Shown: positions 52,020 through 61,408 of the stretch, one piece after another
Layout of the letters: each line of letters starts with the position of its first letter
Numbering within the stretch: the stretch's first letter is position 1
NCBI RefSeq assembly: GCF_024622195.1
Contig: NZ_JANKBI010000020.1
Span: forward strand, 1 to 64,000
Source: Murimonas intestini
Lineage (GTDB): Bacteria; Bacillota; Clostridia; Lachnospirales; Lachnospiraceae
Length of the DNA stretch: 64,000 nt
Direction of reading: 5' to 3'
Notes under the pieces: generated by a model
What the model was told of the DNA's origin: nothing
The model's database searches: none
Seen by the model: the letters and a program-made list of their open reading frames with translations, nothing else
Program-made: the position numbers and the translations under genes

Positions 52020-53486
52020 TTGGAACAGAAAAAGACTTTATTTGATTATCTCTATCAGAATTTGATCCATCAGATAAAGACAGGCTATCTGCCGTATGGC
52101 GCTGCTCTGCCTTCCATCAGCCAATTATGCCAATCATATAACGTAGGCATAAGGACAGTCAGGGATGTGCTGGATAAACTGAGAGATGAAGGTTTTATAC
52201 ATTCAGAAGAACGGAAAGCATCCAGAGTCATATATATGCCCTCCCCGTCAGACCAGGGCTGTGATGCCATAAGTTCTGTCCTTTCCCAGAAGGATTCTGT
52301 CATGGATGTCTATGAGACAATGGCGGTCTTAATGCCCCCTCTGTTTGCATTCTCTGCCCGCGCATGCAGTGCTAAAAGCATGGACCGCCTTTTTTCTCCG
52401 CTGGAACGTGCTTCAAATAAAGACTCTGTCAGTCTCTGGCGCATCTGTTCCTCTATTCTCCATGGACTGCTGGAATCATCGGGCAATCTGTTATTCTGCG
52501 ATATCTATACTAGCCTTGAGCTTCATACAAGAATGCCGTTTTTTCTGAACCGCCATGAAGCGATGGCTTCCATAAACGAGTATGCAGATCCCAAAAACAT
52601 CCTCACCTTAATGAATACATTAAAACTGCGCAATGACGAGGAGATAGTACGTGGCTTCAGCATGGCCTACCGCTCCGTGGCAGGATCCATAGATAAATAT
52701 CTGGACACCCTCTCCCAAAGCTGCGGGAGCAAACCTGAAAGCAGGGAGAGCACTTATTTCTGGAATCCCGGAAAGGGCAGAGATCATTACTATGTCCAGA
52801 TCACACGCGATCTGATCGATAAAATCGGCACCGGAATATATAAAAATGCCAGCTTCCTCCCTTCGGAGGGTGAGCTGGCCGAACAGTACGGTGTCTCTGT
52901 CTCAACTGTCAGACAGGCTATCTCTTCCTTAAACCAACTGGGCTTTACTAAAACATATAATGTCAAAGGCACTCAGGTAACACTTTTTAATGATCAGGCA
53001 ACCCATGACTGCATGAAGATCAGGGTATATAAACAGGACACCCTCATATATTTAAGCGGCCTCCAGTTCATGGCGGCCGCAATAAAGCCTGCTGCACTCC
53101 TGGCCTTCCCCCATATTGATGAAAAAATGATGCTTTCACTGGCAGAAGATGCCCGCAGGCCGGGAGCCATCCCTCTCGACTCCATCGTAAAGTGCATAAT
53201 CAGCCTGACAGAACTGCCCCCGCTGCAGCTCATACTCAGCGAAGTATCAAAACTGCTTCACTGGGGCTACTATTTTTCCTTCTTTAATACCTGGGAATAC
53301 GACTCTGCCGCCCTGAACAGAATAAGTCTGGATGCCTTAGCCAGCCTGCAGGCCGGGGATGCGGACGGCTTCGCCAGGCGGCTGTCTCTCAGCTACTGCC
53401 ATGCTTTTGAAATGATCCGGGACTTTATGGCCGGATGCGGGCTGCCTAAAGCTGGCAGGCTCCTAACGCCGGATATGTGGACATGA
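52020..53486 (+). CDS. GntR-type regulator with two winged-helix domains
   Basis: A 488-residue protein. The first winged helix covers about 5-70 (GYLPYGAALPSISQLCQSYNVGIRTVRDVLDKL in segments). A second covers about 255-325 (SFLPSEGELAEQYGVSVSTVRQAISSLNQLGF). Each is followed by an all-helical segment of unknown type (about 80-240 and 335-480). It starts with TTG six bases after AGGAGG. It converges with the third ABC operon, 9 bp from the ADP-ribosylglycohydrolase gene, and may regulate it. The tandem layout suggests an internal duplication. Confidence 0.85.
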   Translation: MEQKKTLFDYLYQNLIHQIKTGYLPYGAALPSISQLCQSYNVGIRTVRDVLDKLRDEGFIHSEERKASRVIYMPSPSDQGCDAISSVLSQKDSVMDVYETMAVLMPPLFAFSARACSAKSMDRLFSPLERASNKDSVSLWRICSSILHGLLESSGNLLFCDIYTSLELHTRMPFFLNRHEAMASINEYADPKNILTLMNTLKLRNDEEIVRGFSMAYRSVAGSIDKYLDTLSQSCGSKPESRESTYFWNPGKGRDHYYVQITRDLIDKIGTGIYKNASFLPSEGELAEQYGVSVSTVRQAISSLNQLGFTKTYNVKGTQVTLFNDQATHDCMKIRVYKQDTLIYLSGLQFMAAAIKPAALLAFPHIDEKMMLSLAEDARRPGAIPLDSIVKCIISLTELPPLQLILSEVSKLLHWGYYFSFFNTWEYDSAALNRISLDALASLQAGDADGFARRLSLSYCHAFEMIRDFMAGCGLPKAGRLLTPDMWT

Positions 53487-53495
53487 CACACCTGT

Positions 53496-55499
53496 TCATA
53501 AATGATCTTCCCAGGGAAATACAGTCCTCCTTATATCCAGGACCGGCATGCCATGGTTTTTAGTGCAGACTTCACTCATGCCCCCGATGGTGAAATGGCT
53601 TTTCTGCCCCTCTTTGAGAGTAATGTCATTCTCCAGCTTTATAAGGATCTGGTTCATGCCTTTCTCAAGCCGGGTGACTTTGTAGTTAGATCCGTCTCCC
53701 TGCGCTCCGCCGTTTCCCAGATTTGCCCGGAGGGGGACCTGCATGACAGTCCGGTGAAGCAGTTTTCCGTTTAAGAACAGCTTCATACGGCCGTTATTTG
53801 GAACTCCCAATACGACATCCCGCTCTTCTCTGCTGTATATATAATGAAGAGCATAGACTATTCCCTGTTTTTTGAAACAGGCGGACAACTCTAAATCATT
53901 CCCTGTCCTCCACACCTCCCTGAATCCTTCCGGCTGTGTTTTAAACACCTCTTCTTCATTAAGCCCGCAGGCTTCTTCCAGATGCTTTCCTTCATAAAGT
54001 TCTGATACCAGCCATCTGCTGCCGCCAAGGAGGACCAGGGGAACTGCCGGGACTGCAGGCCATCCCTCTGTCTGGAATATGATATATCCCCTGTTGCTGT
54101 CCCTGACTGCGCCCGCCGCTGCACTCACTTCTATCTCAAGCCTTGTCTCACCCCAGGCTTTCAGGACAAACTTCTCCCCGTTCTGTCCCTTGCTTTTCTC
54201 TCCCCTGCCATTTGCGCACTTTACAAGCTCTGCTGTGAACCCTTCCGGCATGCGGAAACAGACTTCTATATTCTTTTCCACAGGATGGGGGTTGCTCAGT
54301 ACGACCGTCAGCTTTGAAGCTCTGTCCCCTGTGACAGCAGCATCTTTGTCATAACGCACCTCAGCCTCCAGAGTACCCAGGGGATAAGAGAGCGCATTCG
54401 GCTTATAATCCTCCAGCCACGGCAGTTCTAGTGGCGGTATCTCTGCATCCTCATTATACTCCCCGCCCTCCGGGCAGGGATCATCAGTAAACTCTATCCC
54501 GCACCCCCAGTATCTTGTGACCTTCTCAGCTTCACGGCACACCACATCTGTCAGCTCCCGGATATCTGTAGGTGCAGTCAGATTGCGGATACCTCCTGTA
54601 GACATATTTGTCGCTATTTCATATCCCAGGGGCGCTATCCATTTTTCCGGCAAGGCAGATGCCCCTCCGATGATTCCCAGGACTGCGCCTAAGGTAGCTC
54701 CTGTACAGTCCGTATCCCACCCGCAGTTTACTGCCTTACAGATGGCATCCCCGAAATCCTTCCCATACAGCCATCCAATGGTCTGGAATCCCAGATTCAG
54801 CGGTGAATACTGGGCTATGGGGTTATAAAAAGTATTCATTAAGTCGTTTCTGTTGTCCTCATATGCCATGCCCTTTTTATAATTTTCAATACTCCTTCTT
54901 ACGCTCCTGTATGTGAGGCTTGTCTTTGGAATAGAGGAAAGAGCAATTTCCAGCAGCCGGAATTTGTCATCCATTATAAATGCAGCTGATTCCAGCACAG
55001 CATTAAATATCTCACCGTAAACAGATTCTCCTCCGCCATGGTCTGCGATGGCATCCTGCCAGGCGTATCTGGCGGCAGTCTTCATGCACCCGGGAGCCAG
55101 GCAGGCCCATATCTCTGACCGGATAGGGCTTCCCATACAGTCTTTAAAAGCATTATTATGCCAGCCGCACACAGGAGGCAGCAGACCCTTCTGCATATTT
55201 TCTTTACTCAGCCCATATTCGTCAAAATTGTAGGCAATACAGTCCATCCAGGCCTGTGCCATATCCGCCGGAGTGATTCCCGGACCTTTCTGCAGGATGA
55301 GCTGAAGCCATATCAGCTGCAGTTCCAGATCATCATTTGGGATCCCTCCCTCAGGAAGCAAAGGATACCAGTCCACATGATACATTTCTTCTCTGCCGAA
55401 TTTTTCTTCCAGAGGTTCCCCCAGAGTTCCGCCGGCATTCTTGCCAAGCCAGCACCCCATCACCTTATCATGGTACACCGCCCTGTTTATTCTGATCAT
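53496..55499 (-). CDS. ADP-ribosylglycohydrolase-family protein with C-terminal beta domains
   Basis: A 667-residue protein. The N-terminal domain starts RAVYHDKVMGCWLGKNAGGTLGEP and keeps variant metal motifs: PNDDLELQLIWLQL in place of TDDT, and GWDTDCTGATLGAVLG. The C-terminal part (about 360-660) is beta-rich, with immunoglobulin-like and galactose-binding-like segments (LEKGMNQILIKLEND). It starts one base after the stop of the upstream gene. It is the last gene of the third ABC operon. A role in cleaving an imported glycoside is inferred. Confidence 0.85.
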   Translation of the reverse strand: MIRINRAVYHDKVMGCWLGKNAGGTLGEPLEEKFGREEMYHVDWYPLLPEGGIPNDDLELQLIWLQLILQKGPGITPADMAQAWMDCIAYNFDEYGLSKENMQKGLLPPVCGWHNNAFKDCMGSPIRSEIWACLAPGCMKTAARYAWQDAIADHGGGESVYGEIFNAVLESAAFIMDDKFRLLEIALSSIPKTSLTYRSVRRSIENYKKGMAYEDNRNDLMNTFYNPIAQYSPLNLGFQTIGWLYGKDFGDAICKAVNCGWDTDCTGATLGAVLGIIGGASALPEKWIAPLGYEIATNMSTGGIRNLTAPTDIRELTDVVCREAEKVTRYWGCGIEFTDDPCPEGGEYNEDAEIPPLELPWLEDYKPNALSYPLGTLEAEVRYDKDAAVTGDRASKLTVVLSNPHPVEKNIEVCFRMPEGFTAELVKCANGRGEKSKGQNGEKFVLKAWGETRLEIEVSAAAGAVRDSNRGYIIFQTEGWPAVPAVPLVLLGGSRWLVSELYEGKHLEEACGLNEEEVFKTQPEGFREVWRTGNDLELSACFKKQGIVYALHYIYSREERDVVLGVPNNGRMKLFLNGKLLHRTVMQVPLRANLGNGGAQGDGSNYKVTRLEKGMNQILIKLENDITLKEGQKSHFTIGGMSEVCTKNHGMPVLDIRRTVFPWEDHL

Positions 55500-55500
55500 C

Positions 55501-57225
55501 TCAGCATCTTCCCCCTTTAAGTCCTGCGTCTGCCGCCATTCTTTTCAGCGCGTCTGTATAAAATTTTACCCTCTCAGGATTCAGCTGGGCGTCATAGGGG
55601 TATTTCAAAATAAAATCATTCTTCAAGAGTCCTTCCCTGTACTCTTCCATCTCCTTTATGGTCTGTCCGAGCAGTTCCCCTGCACTTTTATCCTCTGCCA
55701 GGATGGCATCTTTGTCCACCTCAGCGGCATATCTGCCGAAGCAGTATCCTCTGGCAGTCAGCCTGAAGCCTCTCACATACCAGCGCATAAATTCAAAATG
55801 CTCTCTCAGGTCCTCATAAGCTTCCTGCCTGAGTCCCATGCTGCTTGTACTCACTCTGTCTGCCAGCTTCTCGCAGCGCAAAAGCGCCTCATCCTTGTCT
55901 GCTAAAATACGCTGCACATTTTCCGGTGTCATATCAAGTGCGTCCTTCTTCTGGGGATCCCACTCGCTCAGGCTGTGGTGAGTCCCGCCGATAAAGGTAA
56001 ACTGATCTGGCGTCAGATGCATACAGCTGTCATTGGAAAACAGGCATCCATTGACAAAATTTGTCTTTTCCACTATAGGCCAGGTCTCGTCCATCAGCTC
56101 CCGGATCTTTTCAATACATTTTTTAAGCTCCCCGGGCAGCAGGCCCTCTTCCAGCATATCTTCCCCCTCAAGCCATTTCAGATAAATATCCTCCTCACTG
56201 ATCTCTGCATTTTCTGCATAGGCTGCTATCGCGTACAGATTGACAAGATTGGGATTATCAAAGCATGTCCAGTCCTGCACTCCCTCCCAGTCCGTTCTGG
56301 CTATAAATCCTGTCACGCCGTGCTCACTGGCATATGCCAGTCTCCTCTTTATATCTGCCAGCATGGCTGACGGCTGTGCACCCCATCCAAAAAACTGTCC
56401 GTTCACATCATATTCCGTGATCTGGGGGTGATCATCCACATGTCCCATGAGAGGATTATCCGGAAAAGTCGGATAGAAATCATGGGGTGTATTCTTCAGG
56501 GACAATATAATGTCGTCCGGCATGGTATTGAAAGCCTCACGGAACCGCTCCTGCTCCTCCTTTGTATAAATAAAATCTCTTATGATCAGTTTCCTGCCTG
56601 CCTCGTGAAACGGCTGGTACATTGCCATGATCATATTTTTGTACCAGTCCACCGGATCCAGTTCACGGCAGCGTTCACAGCCGCAGGCAAAGGTATTGCT
56701 GATGGCAAGCCTTGCTTCCCCCGTGCCTATAGAACACACGATTCCAGCCAAATCAGGCAGCGCCAGAAAAAGTTCTTTATATTTGTAAGGAAGGAATTCC
56801 CTGTACCAGAACGGGTCGCTTGGGCAGATTACTCCATCTTTCATCAGCTCCTTTTTATATTTCAGGATAAAGTCTGAAAACCACAGTTCCTTATTCTCAA
56901 AATAAATCTCAACGCCGGCTTCCTTTGCCTCTCTTATCACATGGTTCATATAATCCCTGCGGTTCAGGTTCAGGTTTTCCCTCAGCGCATGATTTAAAAT
57001 GGCGTGGTCCACCTCCAGAAATGCACCGTAGTAGCTTTCCGGCTCCCCTGAGCCTCCCAGGAATTTTGCCGGGAATACGATCTTATCCTCTATGCCCGGT
57101 TCATGAAAAACCAGCGCATTCATTTTATTTTTTACACAGAAATCCAGCCTTCTGCGGATCTCATCCAGGTTCCATATCTGTGTAGAATCATGCAGTTCCA
57201 TAGCTCTGAAAACAAAATCACTCAT
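55501..57225 (-). CDS. Uncharacterised protein, possibly a glycosidase-like barrel
   Basis: A 574-residue protein with no signal peptide. It starts MSDFVFRAMELHDSTQIWNL and continues RRRLDFCVKNKMNALVFHEPG, a beta-strand/helix alternation typical of a TIM barrel. A CxxC pattern (ACGCERCREL) and FFGWGAQPSAMLADIKRRL follow, then GFIARTDWEGVQDWTCF. The C-terminal third is helical. It loosely recalls alpha-glucuronidase-type (GH67) proteins, but I cannot assign a family. GGAG lies eight bases before the ATG at 57225. It lies between the permeases and an ADP-ribosylglycohydrolase. Confidence 0.7.
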   Translation of the reverse strand: MSDFVFRAMELHDSTQIWNLDEIRRRLDFCVKNKMNALVFHEPGIEDKIVFPAKFLGGSGEPESYYGAFLEVDHAILNHALRENLNLNRRDYMNHVIREAKEAGVEIYFENKELWFSDFILKYKKELMKDGVICPSDPFWYREFLPYKYKELFLALPDLAGIVCSIGTGEARLAISNTFACGCERCRELDPVDWYKNMIMAMYQPFHEAGRKLIIRDFIYTKEEQERFREAFNTMPDDIILSLKNTPHDFYPTFPDNPLMGHVDDHPQITEYDVNGQFFGWGAQPSAMLADIKRRLAYASEHGVTGFIARTDWEGVQDWTCFDNPNLVNLYAIAAYAENAEISEEDIYLKWLEGEDMLEEGLLPGELKKCIEKIRELMDETWPIVEKTNFVNGCLFSNDSCMHLTPDQFTFIGGTHHSLSEWDPQKKDALDMTPENVQRILADKDEALLRCEKLADRVSTSSMGLRQEAYEDLREHFEFMRWYVRGFRLTARGYCFGRYAAEVDKDAILAEDKSAGELLGQTIKEMEEYREGLLKNDFILKYPYDAQLNPERVKFYTDALKRMAADAGLKGGRC

Positions 57226-57260
57226 TTTTTCTTCTCCTTGTCTTAATATAATCTGGTCTT

Positions 57261-58115
57261 TTATCCCTTCAGTCCTGAAGTGGCAATTCCCTCCACAAAG
57301 TACTTCTGAAGACAGAAAAACATAACTACAAGCGGGATAATAGAGAGAAAGGCCATTGCCATTATCTGATTCCATTCGGCCGTGGAGGCCACATCCAGCC
57401 CCAGCCGCAGAGCCAGGGACAATGGATATTTTGATACGCTGTTTATGTAGATCAAAGGATTCATAAAATCATTCCAGGTCCATATTGTCTGAAATATGCA
57501 GACAGACATAAGCGACGGCTTCAGCACTGGCCCCAGGATAAGTACAAGCGTCCTGAACGAACCGCAGCCGTCAATCTTCGCCGCCTCGTCCAGTTCGGCA
57601 GGAATACCCCGCAGGAATTGTACCTCCTGATAAATAAAAAACGGATAGCAGCCCAGTGCGGCTGTTGCCCAGAAAGGCATGTAGGAATCCAGCCAGTGCA
57701 GATCCCTGTATAACAAATACCTGGGTATAATAAGCACCGAACTTGGCACCATTAATGTAGACATCATCAGCATAAACAGTACCTTGTGTCCCCTGAACCT
57801 GAATCTGGCGAAGCCATATGCCACCAGAGTGCTTGATATTACCGTCAGCGCCACTGTGGGTACTACCATGATCAGCGTGTTTATGAAGTAATCCGCAAAA
57901 TTGTACTGCCCTGTTGATATCCACCCTTTTATAAACCCTGCCGGGTCAAAAGATTCCGGCAGCAGTCCTGTCCCCGTATAAATCTCCTTATTTGTCTTAA
58001 ATGCTGCAAAGAACATCCATATCAGGGGATATACCATACAGAGCCCGAATGCCAGTACAAGCAGGAATGCAAAAATCCTTCCCAGTTTTTTCTTTTTTTC
58101 CCTCACTGTCTTCAT
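57261..58115 (-). CDS. Carbohydrate ABC transporter permease (MalG/UgpE type)
   Basis: A 284-residue permease with six predicted helices. The EAA loop reads PAELDEAAKIDGCGSFRTLVLILGPVLKP and the end is FVEGIATSGLKG, typical of the MalG/UgpE class rather than the YtcP class of the other two operons. It overlaps the upstream permease gene by 4 bp. Confidence 0.93.
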   Translation of the reverse strand: MKTVREKKKKLGRIFAFLLVLAFGLCMVYPLIWMFFAAFKTNKEIYTGTGLLPESFDPAGFIKGWISTGQYNFADYFINTLIMVVPTVALTVISSTLVAYGFARFRFRGHKVLFMLMMSTLMVPSSVLIIPRYLLYRDLHWLDSYMPFWATAALGCYPFFIYQEVQFLRGIPAELDEAAKIDGCGSFRTLVLILGPVLKPSLMSVCIFQTIWTWNDFMNPLIYINSVSKYPLSLALRLGLDVASTAEWNQIMAMAFLSIIPLVVMFFCLQKYFVEGIATSGLKG

Positions 58116-58999
58116 CCCTGCTTCCCCCCATCATCTCCATAGAATACCCAGTATTTCGAGGTAACAAAGATTATGCCCGTGATCCCCACCAATACAAGAA
58201 ACAGGATCCATGACTCAGCGCTGGCATACCCCAGGTCTGAACGGCTGAAAGCATCCTTATAGATTTTCAGTCCCATAAGGTTTGTGGACTTAATGGGCCC
58301 TCCTCCTGTAACTACATAGGCGGATGTGTAATTCTGCAGCGCGTTGATTATCTGCATAATAATATTAAACAGTATAATCGGGCTGATCATAGGCAGGGTT
58401 ATCTTGAAAAACATCCTGATTTTTCCGGAGCCGTCAACTCTTGCAGCCTCATACAGGTCTGCGGGGACCTGCTTTAACGCCGCAAAGAACAGAACCATGG
58501 AGGAACCAAACTGCCAGATCTCAATCAGACTGATGGTAAATAATGCATACTTGGGATCTCCCAGCCAGTTTACTGATATGCCGAACAGATTATTGATGAT
58601 GCCAGTCTTCATAAACATGACCCTCCACAGCGCCGAGATGGCTACACTGCCGCCCAGTATGGACGGCAGGTAATAGAGGGTCCTGAAGAAACGTATCCCT
58701 TTCATCTTCATATTCAGGATCATGGCAACGATCAGTGCAAAAACCAGCTTCCCCGGGACTACCATCAGTATATACTTTAAAGTCACTCCCATAGATCCCC
58801 AGAAATCAGCATCCTTTTTAAACATCCTTATATAATTATCCAGTCCTGTAAACTGGTAGCTTCCCCCCAGCTTAATATCTGTCAGGGAATAAGCAAAGGA
58901 CCTGACCAGGGGGTAAAGCTGCAGCAGCAAAAATCCCAGGATCCACGGCAGTATATAAAGATAGCCCTGCCATTCTTTTTGTATCTTTTTCCGTCTCAT
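58112..58999 (-). CDS. Carbohydrate ABC transporter permease (MalF/UgpA type)
   Basis: About 295 residues, MRRKKIQKEWQGYLYILPWILGF, with six predicted helices and the EAA loop ADLYEAARVDGSGKIRMFFKITLPMI. A GGGGGG run precedes the ATG at 58999; a TTG and an ATG slightly upstream are weaker choices. It pairs with the downstream permease and the binding protein at 59029. Confidence 0.92.
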   Translation of the reverse strand: MRRKKIQKEWQGYLYILPWILGFLLLQLYPLVRSFAYSLTDIKLGGSYQFTGLDNYIRMFKKDADFWGSMGVTLKYILMVVPGKLVFALIVAMILNMKMKGIRFFRTLYYLPSILGGSVAISALWRVMFMKTGIINNLFGISVNWLGDPKYALFTISLIEIWQFGSSMVLFFAALKQVPADLYEAARVDGSGKIRMFFKITLPMISPIILFNIIMQIINALQNYTSAYVVTGGGPIKSTNLMGLKIYKDAFSRSDLGYASAESWILFLVLVGITGIIFVTSKYWVFYGDDGGKQG

Positions 59000-59028
59000 A
59001 TTCATGCCCCCCAAAGCAGCCTATAATA

Positions 59029-60411
59029 TCAGCCGATTCTTTCCAGAGCCTCTTCCATCAGCCCCATTGCCTCTTCTGTGATCTCGTCAATACTGCCCTG
59101 TTTATATGCGATCTTTTCTGTTGCATCCTGAAGGATCTCGATGATCTCAGCAGGCACACTCAGGTTCTGATTTGCAGTGGCACTTTCCTGGGCTTTCTCC
59201 ACGGCTTCTGCAAGCACCGGGTCCAGATAACCGTTATCCTCACATATCTTTCTTCCATTAGCTGTAGCCGGGATAGAACGGCAATCCTTTAATACGGCTG
59301 CTGCCTCATCGCTGTTAAAGAAATAATCCAGGAATCTGGCTGCTTCCTCCGGGTACCGGCAGTTTGCCGCCACGCCTATGAGCTGGGCCGGCCTGAACAG
59401 GATACCGCTTTCCTTTGCATCTGCAAACTGCGGGATATCCATGGCTGCTGCACTGTCCTGAAAATCATAATAATTGCCTGTCACATTTGACGTTGCCGTA
59501 TAGGTACATCCCAGATCATGGCTGATCCACTTTGGATTTGTATTTACCTGCGTATCATACGGAGCGCTGTCCGCTGCCGGTTCCGCCACATTTTTATCAT
59601 AAAAGTCATTTATGACAGTAAATACTTTCTTTAAATCCTCTTCCGCAAAATTAAGTTTATTAGTATCCTGGTCTATCAGTTCTTTGCCGGTGATCTGGGC
59701 CATCAGTGCATAGACACCTTCTTTACCCAGTGTGGTTATATCGATATTAAACAGATACTGTTCTTCATTCTTGCTGTGGATCGTCTCCCCTGCGCTGATA
59801 AAATCATCCCAGGTCCTGATGTCCTCCAGTTTGATACCTGCTGCTTCAAGCACCGATGTGTCTGTCAGCCAGATGCCTGCATTGACCCCGGTAGGAAGTC
59901 CAACCATCCTGCCGTCATAATAGGAAAAGCTCTTTAGGAAATTCTGGTCAAAGTCCGAAGTATCCAGCTGTGCGCTGTAATCATTCAGATCTGCAAATAC
60001 TTCTCCCATTGCCATCAGATCTCTTGTCATGGAGGCATCAAACTGGACAATATCTGCAGCCGTACCGCCCGAGACCTGAGTTGTCAGCTTCTCAAAATAT
60101 CCGTCATATCCGCCATACTCAGCTTCAATCTTTACATTCGGATGAAGCTGCTCATATTGCTCAATGACTGCCAAAGTGGCCTCATGCCTCGCATCCGATC
60201 CCCACCACATAAATCTCAGGGTAATATCATCCTGTCCTTCCGCATCTGCCGCCTCTGTCTCACCACTGCTCTTCACCAGTTCATTACTGCTCTCTTTTAA
60301 TTCTGCTCTCTCAGCCTCACTTCCGCTGCCCTTTTCACAGCCTGCTGCAAACACAGTCATGCCTGCCAGCAAAGCTGCCATACCCAGAGCTGTTAATCTT
60401 CTGCCATTCAT
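59029..60411 (-). CDS. Sugar-binding lipoprotein of the third ABC transporter
   Basis: A 460-residue binding protein with a lipoprotein signal, MNGRRLTALGMAALLAG, then VFAAGCEKGSG; the lipobox Cys is residue 25. The mature protein has an acidic, serine-rich linker and then ITLRFMWWGSDARHEATLAVIEQYE, typical of family 1 sugar-binding proteins. GGAGG precedes the ATG. It is the first gene of the third operon and is divergent from the two-component system that probably controls it. Confidence 0.93.
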   Translation of the reverse strand: MNGRRLTALGMAALLAGMTVFAAGCEKGSGSEAERAELKESSNELVKSSGETEAADAEGQDDITLRFMWWGSDARHEATLAVIEQYEQLHPNVKIEAEYGGYDGYFEKLTTQVSGGTAADIVQFDASMTRDLMAMGEVFADLNDYSAQLDTSDFDQNFLKSFSYYDGRMVGLPTGVNAGIWLTDTSVLEAAGIKLEDIRTWDDFISAGETIHSKNEEQYLFNIDITTLGKEGVYALMAQITGKELIDQDTNKLNFAEEDLKKVFTVINDFYDKNVAEPAADSAPYDTQVNTNPKWISHDLGCTYTATSNVTGNYYDFQDSAAAMDIPQFADAKESGILFRPAQLIGVAANCRYPEEAARFLDYFFNSDEAAAVLKDCRSIPATANGRKICEDNGYLDPVLAEAVEKAQESATANQNLSVPAEIIEILQDATEKIAYKQGSIDEITEEAMGLMEEALERIG

Positions 60412-60646
60412 CCCATTTCCCTCCTTGATCTCTGTCGTCTGTCAGTTTCCATTACAATTTTCTCCGGAAAACATATTTTTCTGAATATATTCAGTTACTC
60501 CATCTGGATATATTCAGATTACCATCCATGGAAATAATTGTATAGGCATCTGGCTTGACAAAACATTCCATCCTATGCTTAAATACTCTAAAAAGGTATC
60601 CGATTTTCACAAAAACACTCATATAATTACTGCGGAGGTATACATA

Positions 60647-61408
60647 ATGCTGAAAATTGTCATTGTTGAAGATGAAACAAACATCCGCGACTGTCTGGTG
60701 CATCTGTTTCCATGGGATTCCCTGGATGTCACTGTATCGGCCAGCTTCTCCAGCGGAGAAGAGGCGCTATCTTATCTGTCAGACCACAGTGCGGATATCC
60801 TTCTCACAGATATCCGCCTTCCTGAAATGAACGGGCTTGATCTGGTACAGGCGCTCAGAATATCTAAAAATCCCATTTCCGTCATTATCCTGACTGCCTA
60901 CCGCCACTTCGATTATGCGCAGCAGGCCATCCGCTACAATGTAGATGATTTTCTTCTAAAGCCAATTAAATACAATGAGCTGACTGCTTCCATCCTGCGC
61001 ATCAGGGAATCTCTTGAAAATTCTCTGTCAAAGCCTGCTGCCGCTCCTGACGAAGACGCATCCTACCATGAAAAGATCATCTCTTCCTCCAAACACTATG
61101 TGGCTGACCATCTCACAGATGTCACTCTGGAAAATACAGCACTTTCAGTCAGTTTAAGCCCCGGTTATTTCTCACGCCTTTTTCACAAGGTTACTGGAAG
61201 TACCTTCTCAGATTATGTGACTGCCTGCCGTATGGAAAAAGCCGCAAAGCTTTTAAAAGAGATTGATTACAAGACGTATGAAATATCTCTCCTTGTAGGG
61301 TATGACAATCCCAAAAATTTCACCAGGGCGTTTAAACAGTATTATCAGATGACTCCCAGGGAATACCGTACACGTACAGCTGCTCACACTCAAGAGGATA
61401 AGCCATGA
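60647..61408 (+). CDS. YesN-type response regulator with AraC DNA-binding domain
   Basis: A 253-residue protein. The receiver domain starts MLKIVIVEDETNIRD, with the phosphoacceptor Asp at about residue 55 in LLTDIRLPEMNGLD and the conserved Lys in FLLKPIKYNEL. The C-terminal AraC domain shows LSVSLSPGYFSRLFHKVTG and LLVGYDNPKNFTRAFKQYYQMTPREYR. GGAGG lies eight bases before the ATG at 60647. It overlaps the sensor kinase by 4 bp and is divergent from the sugar-binding lipoprotein, its likely target. Confidence 0.95.
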   Translation: MLKIVIVEDETNIRDCLVHLFPWDSLDVTVSASFSSGEEALSYLSDHSADILLTDIRLPEMNGLDLVQALRISKNPISVIILTAYRHFDYAQQAIRYNVDDFLLKPIKYNELTASILRIRESLENSLSKPAAAPDEDASYHEKIISSSKHYVADHLTDVTLENTALSVSLSPGYFSRLFHKVTGSTFSDYVTACRMEKAAKLLKEIDYKTYEISLLVGYDNPKNFTRAFKQYYQMTPREYRTRTAAHTQEDKP

